A DNA stretch of 43,264 bases from Clostridiales bacterium (GTDB lineage: Bacteria; Bacillota; Clostridia; Christensenellales; Borkfalkiaceae). Below, piece after piece: positions 15,668-24,973 of this stretch. The position numbers were made by a program, and so were the translations under genes. Each line of letters starts with the position of its first letter. Position 1 is the stretch's first letter. The stretch lies in NCBI GenBank assembly GCA_015055865.1, contig SVHK01000010.1, positions 1 through 43,264 on the forward strand, given 5' to 3'. The notes beneath the pieces are model-generated. The model had not been told where the DNA came from. It worked only from the letters and a program-made list of their open reading frames with translations, and searched no databases.

Positions 15668-15724
15668 CTTTTTTGCATTTACCTTATTATTTATTTTATG
15701 TAAAAACAAACGAGAGAATTACCT

Positions 15725-17251
15725 ATGGAAAACAAAGAAATGAAAAATAACAACCACATTATCAATATCGTTGACGTTTGTAAAGAATTTGACGGCGTAT
15801 CCGTCATTGAAAATTTGAACTTATACGTGAAAAAGGGAGAATTTATTACCTTTCTCGGCCCGTCCGGTTGCGGTAAAACGACTACTTTGCGTATGATTGC
15901 AGGATTCGAATTGCCCACGAGCGGTAAAATTTTGCTTAACGGAGAAGATATTAGTAAACTTCCCCCAAATCTTCGCCCCGTCAATACGGTATTCCAAAAA
16001 TACGCTTTATTTCCCCATTTAAATATTTTCGACAACGTTGCGTTTGGGTTAAAGCTCAAACAAACGGAAGTTTCTTATACGGATAAAAACGGCAAGCAAA
16101 AGACGAAAAAAGTAAAGCTTTCCAAAGAAGTCATTGCTGAAAAAGTTAAAAAAGCTTTGGAAATCGTTGACTTAGCAGGCTTTGAAAAACGTAGCGTTTC
16201 CACGCTTTCCGGTGGACAACAACAACGTATCGCTATCGCGCGCGCAATCGTAAACGAACCGGAAATTTTGCTTTTAGACGAACCGCTTGGCGCTTTGGAC
16301 TTAAAAATGCGCAAAGAAATGCAACTTGAACTTAAAGCAATGCACAAACGGCTCGGTATTACTTTTATCTACGTTACACACGACCAAGAAGAAGCGCTTA
16401 CGATGTCTGATACCATCGTAATTATGTCCGACGGCGTAATCCAACAAATAGGAACGCCCGAAATGATTTATAACGAACCCAAAAACACGTTCGTTGCCGA
16501 CTTTATCGGCGAAAGCAATATTTTCTCCGGCGTTATGACGAAAGATTATCAAGTACGTTTTTGTGGCAAACCTTTCGTTTGCGAAGACGGCGGTTTTGAA
16601 AAGGACGAGCCCGTCGACGTAGTCGTTCGCCCCGAAGACGTGATTATCAAAGGTGCCGACGACGGTATGCTTAAAGGCAAAGTTACGTCCGTACTCTTTA
16701 AAGGTATCCACTATCAAATTCTCGTTCAATGCGGTAGATACGAAATTGAAATTCAAAGCACCGTTGCGCCGAAAGTAGGCGAAACAGTAGGTCTTGAAAT
16801 TCAGCCGAACGGTATTCACGTAATGAAAAAGATTTTCCGCGTCAATAAATTCTCTGGCGTAATCACCAAACGCAATACCGTTGAATTTGGCGACGGCGAA
16901 TTCGAATGCGACGTTACCCAGCTCTACCCTGGAAGTCATCTCGACGAAGAAGGCTATCTCATTACGGCAAAAGGCGAAAAGCTTGATTTAACGGACGTAG
17001 AAGTCAACGTAGAAGTCGGTTTACACGACGTTACGATGAGCGATAACGCCGACGAAGGCGGAGCGCAAGGGCATATTATTTCGCTTATTTATAAGAGCGA
17101 ATATTATCGGTATATCGTCCGCACCGAGAACGAAGAAGATTACGTACTCGCCTGCGAAGATTTATGGAACGAAAACGACCTTGTTAGCTTAATTATCCCC
17201 AAAGAAAAAATTCGTCTTACCTTAAAAAATCCGGAGGAAAGCAAAAAATGA
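15725..17251 (+). CDS. potA: spermidine/putrescine ABC transporter ATP-binding protein, with extra TOBE-like domain
   Basis: A 508-residue PotA-type ATPase. Walker A GPSGCGKTT is at 45-53, the signature LSGGQQQR at 161-168, Walker B ILLLDEP at 181-187, and the switch His H219. It powers polyamine import with PotBC. The usual family length is about 350-380. Here a linker-like insertion is at about 113-135, and the C-terminus holds two related TOBE-like blocks, at about 268-370 and 377-500, both beginning SGV-[MI]-TK and sharing an S-[VL]-x-x-K-x-x-x-Y core. The extra block suggests an added regulatory site. The stop overlaps the potB start (ATGA). Confidence 0.92.
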   Translation: MENKEMKNNNHIINIVDVCKEFDGVSVIENLNLYVKKGEFITFLGPSGCGKTTTLRMIAGFELPTSGKILLNGEDISKLPPNLRPVNTVFQKYALFPHLNIFDNVAFGLKLKQTEVSYTDKNGKQKTKKVKLSKEVIAEKVKKALEIVDLAGFEKRSVSTLSGGQQQRIAIARAIVNEPEILLLDEPLGALDLKMRKEMQLELKAMHKRLGITFIYVTHDQEEALTMSDTIVIMSDGVIQQIGTPEMIYNEPKNTFVADFIGESNIFSGVMTKDYQVRFCGKPFVCEDGGFEKDEPVDVVVRPEDVIIKGADDGMLKGKVTSVLFKGIHYQILVQCGRYEIEIQSTVAPKVGETVGLEIQPNGIHVMKKIFRVNKFSGVITKRNTVEFGDGEFECDVTQLYPGSHLDEEGYLITAKGEKLDLTDVEVNVEVGLHDVTMSDNADEGGAQGHIISLIYKSEYYRYIVRTENEEDYVLACEDLWNENDLVSLIIPKEKIRLTLKNPEESKK

Positions 17252-18090
17252 CGTTCACTAAACCACGTTTTTCGCGTAAATTACTCGCGATTCCCTACGG
17301 ATTATTCTTAATTATCTTCGTTGTTTTACCCCTGTTTATCATCGGGTATTACGCGTTCACCGACGGCTACGGAAATTTCACGTTCGATAATCTCAAAAAT
17401 TTCTTTAGTGGTAGCGGTAAAGATTCATTTTTTCAATCTAGCCGTTTTAAAACGATTACGCAAAGTTTCGCCATCTCCGTTGTGAGCACGATTCTCTGCC
17501 TTTTAATCGCTTATCCGGTCGCGTATATTATCGCGAACAGCAAAATAAAAAACAAATCGGGACTTTTGCTTTTATTCATCGTCCCGATGTGGGTAAACTT
17601 CGTCTTACGCGTCAACGCGTTAAAAGAACTTTTGGATTGGATTGGTATTTATAACGTTTCCAAAGAATGGAATCTTTTTAATACCGTACTCGGTATGGTA
17701 TATGATTTCCTGCCGTTTATGATTTTACCCATTTACACCACGATTATAAAAATCGACAAAAGCTATCTTGAAGCGGCGCGCGATTTAGGCGCAAACGGCG
17801 CAAGAGCGTTCGTAAAAGTCACTTTACCGCTCTCAAAAGCAGGAATCGTGAGCGGTGTGTCGATGGTGTTTTTACCGTCGATGACAAACTACGTTATTTC
17901 CAACTATCTCACTTATAATCACGTTAAAATCATCGGCGCGTACATTGACGAATGTTTTAGAAACGACCTTTGGAACACGGGTTCCGTTACGGCTCTTTTA
18001 CTTTTAACGCTTATGTTCGTCATCACTTGGTTAACAGGCGGACTTGACACCGAATCGGAAACGGGAAAGAGAGGTACTTCGTTATGGTAA
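17248..18090 (+). CDS. potB: spermidine/putrescine ABC transporter permease PotB
   Basis: A 280-residue inner-membrane permease with six predicted spans; the first is at about 14-35. The coupling motif EAARDLGANGARAFVKVTLPLSKAGI near 172-197 docks the ATPase. It overlaps potA by 4 bp and potC by 7 bp, so it is translated as part of one unit. With PotC it forms the transmembrane channel. Confidence 0.95.
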   Translation: MTFTKPRFSRKLLAIPYGLFLIIFVVLPLFIIGYYAFTDGYGNFTFDNLKNFFSGSGKDSFFQSSRFKTITQSFAISVVSTILCLLIAYPVAYIIANSKIKNKSGLLLLFIVPMWVNFVLRVNALKELLDWIGIYNVSKEWNLFNTVLGMVYDFLPFMILPIYTTIIKIDKSYLEAARDLGANGARAFVKVTLPLSKAGIVSGVSMVFLPSMTNYVISNYLTYNHVKIIGAYIDECFRNDLWNTGSVTALLLLTLMFVITWLTGGLDTESETGKRGTSLW

Positions 18091-18890
18091 AAATTCTTTC
18101 TTCTTTAAAATGGTTGTTTATCGGGCTCGTAATTTTGTTTATTTACGCGCCTATACTCCTTTTAACCGTTTACAGTTTCAATGCGACCGAAACCATTAAT
18201 ACCTGGGAAGGTTTCAGCTTAACGCACTACGAGTACTTTTTCTCGCCCGACAACCAACCTTTCCAAATCGTATTGCAAACGATGGCGCTCGCGCTTATCG
18301 TCGCTACCCTTTCCACCATTTTGGGAACGATTGGCGCAATCGGTATTTTCTATTCAAAAAAACGTATTTCCGGTACGCTTGCGGGAATGAACCAAATCCC
18401 GATTATCAACGCGGAAGTCGTTACGGCAATTTCATTTGCATTTTTAGTCGTAGCTTTGCAAATCCCTAAATCGACTTTTATTCCTTTAATCGTCGGACAA
18501 ATGGTGCTTTGCACTCCGTTCGTCGTCACTTCCATTATCCCCAAGCTCAAACAAATGGACAACAACTTATACGAAGCCGCGCTCGATCTAGGCGCAAGCC
18601 CGTCTAAAGCGCTGTTCTCCGTCGTTATTCCGCAAATTTTACCGGGAATCATCGCTGGTTTCCTTTTGTCTTTAACTTTATCTTTGGACGACTACGTCAT
18701 TGCAGCTTATACTAAGCCCAACACGTTCCAAACGATTAGCACGCACATATACAGCTTGAATAAAGGCGGTATGGTCAACACCATTAAATCTTCTTATTGG
18801 GCGTTTACCGCTATCGTATTCTTATTGATTGTCCTCGTATTAATCGTAACGAACGTAATCGCAAGTAAAAACGCAAGGAGTAAAAAATAA
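18084..18890 (+). CDS. potC: spermidine/putrescine ABC transporter permease PotC
   Basis: A 268-residue permease with six predicted spans. The N-terminus contains IYAPILLLTVYSFNA, and the coupling motif EAALDLGASPSKALFSVVIP at about 172-191. It pairs with PotB. The stop shares a base with the potD start (TAATG). Confidence 0.95.
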   Translation: MVKILSSLKWLFIGLVILFIYAPILLLTVYSFNATETINTWEGFSLTHYEYFFSPDNQPFQIVLQTMALALIVATLSTILGTIGAIGIFYSKKRISGTLAGMNQIPIINAEVVTAISFAFLVVALQIPKSTFIPLIVGQMVLCTPFVVTSIIPKLKQMDNNLYEAALDLGASPSKALFSVVIPQILPGIIAGFLLSLTLSLDDYVIAAYTKPNTFQTISTHIYSLNKGGMVNTIKSSYWAFTAIVFLLIVLVLIVTNVIASKNARSKK

Positions 18891-20209
18891 TGAAAAAACG
18901 TATTTCTTTATTGCTTTGCGGAGCTTTAGCTTTTACATTCGTACCCACGTTCAATTCTTGTTCGCCGACTAAAAACGTCTTACGCGTTGCCAACTGCGCC
19001 GAATACATCTACGGCGGTGACGAAGATAGCGAACTTCTTCGAGACTTTGAAACGTGGTACGAAGGGAAAACGGGCGAAAAAATCCAAGTAGAATACAGTA
19101 CCTACGAAGATAACGAAACGCTTTATAATTATCTTAAAATGGGCGACAAATTCGATTTGGTTTGTCCGTCCGAATATATGATTATGAAACTTGCCGACGA
19201 AGGCAGACTACTTACCTACCCTAAAGAATTTTTCGATACGGCAAACGCAGACAATTATTACGTTAACAACGTTTCCCCGTTCATCAAGGAAACGTTTGAA
19301 AGCAATATCATTAGCGATAGAAACCCGCGCGCTTGGTCGGCTTACGCCGCAGGGTATATGTGGGGCACGACGGGATTCGTTTTCAATCCTGAATTAGTCA
19401 ACCCCGACGACGTAAGAACTTGGAACGTTTTCATCAATCCTACCTATAAAAACAAACTCACGGCAAAAAACAACGTGCGCGATTCGTATTTCGTAGGACT
19501 TGGTATGTATTACGAACAAAATATTTTAACGCTCAACGCCCAGCTTTCTTTAGGCGAAATTGAACTTTCCGCTTATAAAAACGAACTCTCTCGGCTTATG
19601 AACGATACTTCTCAAGACACGATGGCAAACGTCAAAGAACTTTTAAAGCCGATGAAAGAAAACCTTTACGGATTCGAAACGGACGAAGGAAAAAACGATA
19701 CGATTGCCGGTAAGGTTTCCATCAATTATCAATGGAGCGGTGACGCCGTATATATTATGGACGAAGCGGAAGACGCAGGTACTTATTTACACTACGCGAT
19801 TCCCGATAGCGTTTCCAATCTTTGGTTTGACGGCTGGGTAATGCCTACTTCTTGCGAAAACCAAAGCGCCGCAATGGCGTTCGTCAACTTCCTTTCTATG
19901 CCCGAAAATGCCGTAAAAAATATGAATTATATCGGCTATACGAGTTGCGTTGGCGGTGAAACGGTATTTGAAGAAATGATTGATTGGTACGGCGCGGAAG
20001 ACGACGATGAAACGGCGGTGGAATACGATTTAAGTTACTTCTTTGGCGAAGGCAGTATTCTTATTACCCCCGAAGGCCAGTTAACCCGTCAACTTTTTGC
20101 GCAATACCCCGATGAAAAAACAATCACTCGTTGCGTTGCAATGAGATATTTCAATCGCGACGAAAACGCGCGCGCAAATAATATGTGGAACGACGTTACC
20201 TTCTCTTAA
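18890..20209 (+). CDS. potD: polyamine-binding lipoprotein PotD
   Basis: A 439-residue extracellular solute-binding protein (family 1, PotD type). Residues 1-23 are a lipoprotein signal peptide ending in FNSC, with C24 as the likely lipidated residue. The mature part starts VLRVANCAEYI and has the polyamine-site features DLVCPSEYMI and WGTTGFVFNPE. It delivers spermidine/putrescine to PotBC. It is the last gene of the operon, followed by a strong terminator. It is longer than E. coli PotD (348), with extra acidic insertions. Confidence 0.93.
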   Translation: MKKRISLLLCGALAFTFVPTFNSCSPTKNVLRVANCAEYIYGGDEDSELLRDFETWYEGKTGEKIQVEYSTYEDNETLYNYLKMGDKFDLVCPSEYMIMKLADEGRLLTYPKEFFDTANADNYYVNNVSPFIKETFESNIISDRNPRAWSAYAAGYMWGTTGFVFNPELVNPDDVRTWNVFINPTYKNKLTAKNNVRDSYFVGLGMYYEQNILTLNAQLSLGEIELSAYKNELSRLMNDTSQDTMANVKELLKPMKENLYGFETDEGKNDTIAGKVSINYQWSGDAVYIMDEAEDAGTYLHYAIPDSVSNLWFDGWVMPTSCENQSAAMAFVNFLSMPENAVKNMNYIGYTSCVGGETVFEEMIDWYGAEDDDETAVEYDLSYFFGEGSILITPEGQLTRQLFAQYPDEKTITRCVAMRYFNRDENARANNMWNDVTFS

Positions 20210-20220
20210 TTTCAAAAAGA

Positions 20221-20258
20221 AAAACCCCGACGAGAATTTTAATTCTCGTCGGGGTTTT
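20221..20258. terminator. bidirectional terminator between potD and MATE gene
   Basis: A 17-18-bp near-perfect hairpin, core CCCCGACGAGAA / TTCTCGTCGGGG, flanked by A-run and T-run, so it works for both converging operons. Confidence 0.92.
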
Positions 20259-20261
20259 TAA

Positions 20262-21602
20262 TTATACTAACGTCTTTTTTATCTTTTTTAAATAAATTAA
20301 AAACGCGACCATCAAGAATGTCCCTGCCGTCAGCCACGCCGACGGATTGCTAAAACACGCAAATTCAAACGAAATTCTCGCAAGTGAAATAGAACAAACA
20401 AATCTTGCTATCAACTCGACCACCCCACCCATCGCAGCAGTAAGGCTCTTTCCAACGCCTTGAAGCGCGTGTCGGAAAAAGTAAACGAGCATTAAGAAAA
20501 GGTAATTCGCTCCGTGCACTAATTCGTAATAAAAAACCGAGCGGTAAATTTCTTTTGGAGCGTCAGGCAACAATATACTCGACAACGGATACGCAAGCGC
20601 CACGACGAGTAAACACGAAAGAATTGCCGTAACGCAACCGACGAGCAATCCTTTTTTTACCCCTTCACTCACTCGCTCCACTTTCTTTGCCCCGTAATTT
20701 TGTCCGAAATACGTGCCTATTGCCGTACCGAACGCCTGTAATACGCCACTGTCGAAAAGTCCGCTAATTTTACTTCCCGTACTTTGCGCCATTGCGTATT
20801 GCGGTTCAAGCAAATTAAACGCGCGTTGTTGAATCATACAACCGATTGCGGTAATGGAAAATTGAAACGCCATTGGAATACCCATTCCGAGATGTTTAAA
20901 AACGAACTTTGCGTTCACCTTAAAATCTGATTTTTTCAATCTTAAAGCAGGGATTTTCTTAAAAATCAACGCAAAACCGACGATAGACGCGATACCTTGC
21001 GCGATTACGGTCGCCCAACCAGCCCACGCAACAGACCAATCGGTTACGAATAATAAAGAGTTTAATAAAATATTCAAACCTGCGCTAACGATTAAAATTA
21101 TCAACGGCGATTTACTATCCCCGAACGCGAATAGTACCTGCGTAGCAAGGTTGTAAAACATCGTAAAAACGATACCTGCAAAAATTGCGTAAATGTATTC
21201 TAACGAATATTGTAAATAAATCTCGTTCGTTTGCAAAAGCAGGAGCAACTCTTCCGCAAAAACAGTTGAAACAATCGTTAAAACCAATGCGATAGCGATG
21301 GTTAAAAGTATGGAAGTTGCAAAACTTTTGCGTTGTTTATCTTCGTTTTTTTCGCCTACGAATTGAGATAAAATCACCCCAAAGCCACCCGAACAGCCTT
21401 GCGAAAAACCCAAAACCAAAAAGGAAAGCGTACCCGTTAAATTCACGCCCGTCGATACGGTTGAGCCGAGCGCCAACGCAACGATTGCCGAATCGGCAAC
21501 CGCGTAAAATTGTTGAAACAAGTAATTGAGTATCAAAGGGAACATAAAGCAAACGATTAGCTTAACGGGATTCCCCTGCGTCATATCGACGTTTTTAGCC
21601 AT
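20262..21602 (-). CDS. MATE-family multidrug/Na+ efflux transporter
   Basis: A 446-residue polytopic membrane protein with about 12 predicted spans. Features include the N-terminal MTQGNPVKLIVCFMFPLILN, the duplicated AVADSAIVALALGS block, and QAFGTAIGTYFGQNYGAKK in the second half. MATE proteins export cationic drugs or metabolites with Na+ or H+ antiport. The ATG at 21600-21602 is preferred over a TTG 12 bp upstream. It starts 12 bp after the GNAT-like gene and is the last gene of the long minus-strand operon. Substrate unknown. Confidence 0.92.
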   Translation of the reverse strand: MAKNVDMTQGNPVKLIVCFMFPLILNYLFQQFYAVADSAIVALALGSTVSTGVNLTGTLSFLVLGFSQGCSGGFGVILSQFVGEKNEDKQRKSFATSILLTIAIALVLTIVSTVFAEELLLLLQTNEIYLQYSLEYIYAIFAGIVFTMFYNLATQVLFAFGDSKSPLIILIVSAGLNILLNSLLFVTDWSVAWAGWATVIAQGIASIVGFALIFKKIPALRLKKSDFKVNAKFVFKHLGMGIPMAFQFSITAIGCMIQQRAFNLLEPQYAMAQSTGSKISGLFDSGVLQAFGTAIGTYFGQNYGAKKVERVSEGVKKGLLVGCVTAILSCLLVVALAYPLSSILLPDAPKEIYRSVFYYELVHGANYLFLMLVYFFRHALQGVGKSLTAAMGGVVELIARFVCSISLARISFEFACFSNPSAWLTAGTFLMVAFLIYLKKIKKTLV

Positions 21603-21614
21603 ACCTAACCCCAA

Positions 21615-22742
21615 TTACAAATTTTTGATATAAGAACGACGGCGTTTATGTTGAACACTATTAAAATGTTTCCATTGCGCTTGAATATTCGCATTCGTTT
21701 CCAAATTCAAATTCGTTTCGCAATATTTAACGTTGCCTTCTTCAAGCATCGTTTGAATCATATGGATACCAATTGCGCTTAAACCCGACTTTCTATACGT
21801 CGGCAAAATCCCAATCAACGCCAAATCGATAATTTCAGGGTTTTTGACCGCTTTTAAGAGTTTAATTATCGTACAAGGCGTAAGACGCCCGCCCGATTTT
21901 TGCACTGCTTTACTGATACTCGGCATACAGAACCCAAACGCAACGACGTTTTCATTCTCGTCGCAAACGGTCATTATGTATTTTAAATTCAAAATCAACA
22001 TAAATTGTTCGACCATTTGCTCTATCATTTCTTGCGTAAAAGGAACCGTTCCGTACAAATCCTTATAACATTCGTCGATGCAATGAAAAATACCGTCTTT
22101 GTATTTTTCGATATACTTGCGTTTCGTCAAACCCTTTCCCGCGATATGCAAATTATGTTTCTTTAAGGCGTATTCGGTAATTCTCGTAACCTTATCAACG
22201 AGCGTCGGGTCGTCTGATTTGTAAATTTTCGACTCCACCCAATCCACGTCTTTCACGTATCCGCATTCTTCCACCAATTTAGGATAATACTCGTAACTAT
22301 ATTGTTCTTCAAACGTAGAAAGCTCGTCAAATCCTTCAATCAAGAGCCCTTCTCTTTCCAAATCGCTATATCCAAGCGGACCGACGACTTTTTCCATTCC
22401 TTTCGCTTTCGCCCAGTTCTCTACCGTTTCGAATAATTTTTTTGCGGTTTCTACGTTATTTTCGCAATCGAAACGAGTAAAGCGGACTTGCTTTTCGTTA
22501 TGAATTTGATTGTATTGTTTTTGAATAATCGCTTGAATACGACCAACCACTTTTCCGTCGCGAACGGCAAGGAAGAACGCAGAATCGCAAGTTTTCGAAT
22601 AAATATTCTTATCCGTAAACATTTTCATTTCATCAGCGTAAAACGGTGGAACGAAATACGGATTCCCCTTGTAAAGCTTTAAGGGATATTCCACGAAACG
22701 TTTTTGGTCTTTTTTCGTTTTCACTTCAGTAATTTCAATCAT
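21615..22742 (-). CDS. GNAT-like acyltransferase-fold protein (YghO-like)
   Basis: A 375-residue protein. The N-terminal half has KKDQKRFVEYPLKLYKGNPY then FVPPFYADEMKMF and a VVGRIQAIIQ strand. The C-terminal part includes FGFCMPSISKA and LIGILPTYRKSGL, resembling a GNAT acetyl-CoA site. Proteins of this size and N-terminus (E. coli YghO relatives) are widespread in Clostridia and of unknown function. The ribosome site is AAGGAG. It lies 32 bp after the hydrogenase gene. I recognise the family pattern but cannot give a substrate. Confidence 0.75.
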   Translation of the reverse strand: MIEITEVKTKKDQKRFVEYPLKLYKGNPYFVPPFYADEMKMFTDKNIYSKTCDSAFFLAVRDGKVVGRIQAIIQKQYNQIHNEKQVRFTRFDCENNVETAKKLFETVENWAKAKGMEKVVGPLGYSDLEREGLLIEGFDELSTFEEQYSYEYYPKLVEECGYVKDVDWVESKIYKSDDPTLVDKVTRITEYALKKHNLHIAGKGLTKRKYIEKYKDGIFHCIDECYKDLYGTVPFTQEMIEQMVEQFMLILNLKYIMTVCDENENVVAFGFCMPSISKAVQKSGGRLTPCTIIKLLKAVKNPEIIDLALIGILPTYRKSGLSAIGIHMIQTMLEEGNVKYCETNLNLETNANIQAQWKHFNSVQHKRRRSYIKNL

Positions 22743-22774
22743 ATTTTCTCCTTTATCTACCGATACTTATTCCA

Positions 22775-24283
22775 TTACGGTAGTTCTATTTCGTATAAAT
22801 CTTTTTCAGGAAGTTTTACCGACGAATTTTGTACAAATTTTTGCACTTCTTCCTTCGCTCTTTCCACCGGCAAATTCGTACCTGCCCCAGCTATGCAACC
22901 GCCGGGACAACCCATACCTTCTATTAAACATCCGTTTTTCTTACCGAGTTTTGCAAGCAATAATACTTTTTTACACTCGTCCAACCCTTCTGCGTGTTCA
23001 ATCTTTACTTCCACGTCAGGATAATACTCTTTAACGCATTGTTCAATAGCCGACGCAACGCCACCCGCAACGGCGTAACCACGCCCCGCGCCCGTCGCTT
23101 CACCCGTCGGTTCTTCAGCGACGTAATTTGTAAAATCAATTTCTTTCGCGTCAAAAATTCCTGCAAGTTCTTCAAAAGTAATGACAAAATCGACGTCGCT
23201 ACGCACAGATTCTCTCGACGCTTCCAATTTCTTCGCCGCGCAAGGCCCTATAAATACGACTCTTGCGTTTGGAATTTTTTGTTTAATACTCCGCGCCGTC
23301 GTAACCATAGGCGTCAATGCTTGAGATACTTCGTCGATAAGTTGCGGAAATTGTTTTTTAGCAAGCATAGCCCAAGACGGACAACAAGACGTGAGTAAGA
23401 ACGGAAGTTTTCCTGAAACCACTTCTTCCACGTATTGATGCGCTTCCGTTGCCGCCGCAACGTCCGCGCCCCCAGCGACTTCATAAACTTCTTTAAAGCC
23501 AACTTCTTTTAACGCGCCCTTAATTTGTCCAAGCGTTATACCTTTCCCAAACTGACCGATAATCGCAGGCGCAACTTCCGCCACGACGTAATCACCCTTT
23601 TTAATCGCTTGAATAAGCTGGAATATTTGCGATTTATCTGCGACGGCGGCAAACGGACAAGCAACCATACATTGTCCGCAAGCTACGCATTTATCGTTAT
23701 CGATTTGCGCTCTACCAAGCTCGTCCGTCTTAATCGCTTTGATACCGCAAGCATCCGAACAGGGACGGGTTTTGTGCGCTATCGCATCGTACGGACAAGC
23801 CTGCTTACATTTACCGCAACGAATACATTTTTCTCTATTGATTACCGCTTTGCCGTTCACGAACGAAATCGCGTCTTTGGGACAAGACGCCACGCACGCT
23901 TTCGCCACGCAGCCGCGACATTGATTACTCACTTCGTAGACGTTATCTTCACACTTATCGCAAGCCGAAGGAATCACTTGCATCAAAGGCGGTTCGTAAT
24001 ATTTATCTGAAATATTGCTTTGATCCACTCCGCTCGTAACGTGTACGGGTTTATCCGCCGGACGAAGCGAAAGACCCATTGCAAGTCGTACCCGTTCCGC
24101 TGCAATCGCGCGTTCACGGTAAATACTCTCACGGTATTTCGGGACTTCTGTCGGCGTAATTTTATAAGGGATAGCTTCTATCGCGTCGTTAATTTTATCC
24201 GACTCGACCTCATACGCAACTTTCGCAACTTCTTTAAATACTTTATGCCGTAAAGTTACGACCGACGTTTTCAATCCACGCAT
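22775..24283 (-). CDS. monomeric [FeFe] hydrogenase, group-B-like
   Basis: A 502-residue iron-only hydrogenase. Several ferredoxin-type cysteine clusters are at about 108-213 (CRGCVAKACVASC, CIRCGKCKQAC, CVACGQCMVAC). The H-cluster domain has TSCCPSW at 298-304, GPCAAKK at 347-352 and EGMGCPGGCIAGAG at 455-468, giving H-cluster ligands C300/C301, C348, C459 and C463. PCAAKK in place of MPCxxKxxE, plus the domain layout, point to the poorly characterised group B. It would handle H2 with ferredoxin. AAGGAG precedes the ATG, which begins 3 bp after the ABC ATPase stop, so the two are coupled. No maturation genes (hydE/F/G) are visible. Confidence 0.9.
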   Translation of the reverse strand: MRGLKTSVVTLRHKVFKEVAKVAYEVESDKINDAIEAIPYKITPTEVPKYRESIYRERAIAAERVRLAMGLSLRPADKPVHVTSGVDQSNISDKYYEPPLMQVIPSACDKCEDNVYEVSNQCRGCVAKACVASCPKDAISFVNGKAVINREKCIRCGKCKQACPYDAIAHKTRPCSDACGIKAIKTDELGRAQIDNDKCVACGQCMVACPFAAVADKSQIFQLIQAIKKGDYVVAEVAPAIIGQFGKGITLGQIKGALKEVGFKEVYEVAGGADVAAATEAHQYVEEVVSGKLPFLLTSCCPSWAMLAKKQFPQLIDEVSQALTPMVTTARSIKQKIPNARVVFIGPCAAKKLEASRESVRSDVDFVITFEELAGIFDAKEIDFTNYVAEEPTGEATGAGRGYAVAGGVASAIEQCVKEYYPDVEVKIEHAEGLDECKKVLLLAKLGKKNGCLIEGMGCPGGCIAGAGTNLPVERAKEEVQKFVQNSSVKLPEKDLYEIELP

Positions 24284-24286
24284 ATC

Positions 24287-24973
24287 TTATTCTCCTTTGT
24301 TATCAATGCGCAACGAGCGTAAAACTCTCGTCCGCAATTCGTTCATTTCGCCGTACTTCGACGGAAATTCTTTCCTTTCCACTTCAAATTCCGACGTTAT
24401 TTTTCCATTTTTTAAAACCACGATACGGTTTGAAAGCATTAAAGCTTCTTCTATATCGTGCGTAACGAACACCGTCGTCTTTTTATCTTTTTCCCACGCC
24501 TTAGCGAACGTACCTATTAATCTCAATTTTAAAGCTATATCCAACGAAGAAAAAGGCTCGTCCATCAGCAAAAGTTCCGCTGAAGATAAAAACGCTCGCG
24601 CCATTGCAACGCGCTGTTTTTCCCCACCTGAAAGCTTATACGCTTTTCTGTCGGAAAATTCTTTCAGCTCAAACCGTTCCAACGTTTCGTCGATTTTTTC
24701 TTCCGTTACCCTTTCGTTTGCCGTATAAAGCAAATTTTCTTTCGCCGTCAAATGCGGTAACAAGCGAGCCGTTTGGAATATATACGCCGTCTGAGAAACT
24801 TTGGGTTGCACGTAACCTTCGTAAGCAGTCAAGCCTGCGAGTATATTTAAAAGTGTCGTCTTGCCTGCGCCCGATTCCCCTAATACGCAAAGTATTCTGT
24901 TGTCAGGGATTTCAAGCTCTAAATTTTCAAATAGTTTCTTTTTGGGATACTCTTTCGAAACGCAAACTCTCAT
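24287..24973 (-). CDS. ABC importer ATP-binding protein (SsuB/TauB-like)
   Basis: A 228-residue ATPase: Walker A GESGAGKTT at 32-40, the signature LSGGEKQRVAMARA at 114-127, Walker B ELLLMDEP at 133-140, and the switch His in VFVTHDIEEAL. It belongs to the nitrate/sulfonate/taurine/thiamine-precursor import type. It overlaps the permease gene by ATGA and is followed within 3 bp by the hydrogenase gene. The cargo is not known. Confidence 0.92.
   Translation of the reverse strand: MRVCVSKEYPKKKLFENLELEIPDNRILCVLGESGAGKTTLLNILAGLTAYEGYVQPKVSQTAYIFQTARLLPHLTAKENLLYTANERVTEEKIDETLERFELKEFSDRKAYKLSGGEKQRVAMARAFLSSAELLLMDEPFSSLDIALKLRLIGTFAKAWEKDKKTTVFVTHDIEEALMLSNRIVVLKNGKITSEFEVERKEFPSKYGEMNELRTRVLRSLRIDNKGE

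Noticed and set aside
14894-15716. The 10-mer CAAACGAGAG occurs in the rpsT terminator (14894-14903) and at the potA ribosome site (15707-15716), suggesting antisense pairing.
   Set aside because: Only 10 nt, found in A/G-rich DNA, and the terminator arm is paired in its own hairpin. Most likely chance.
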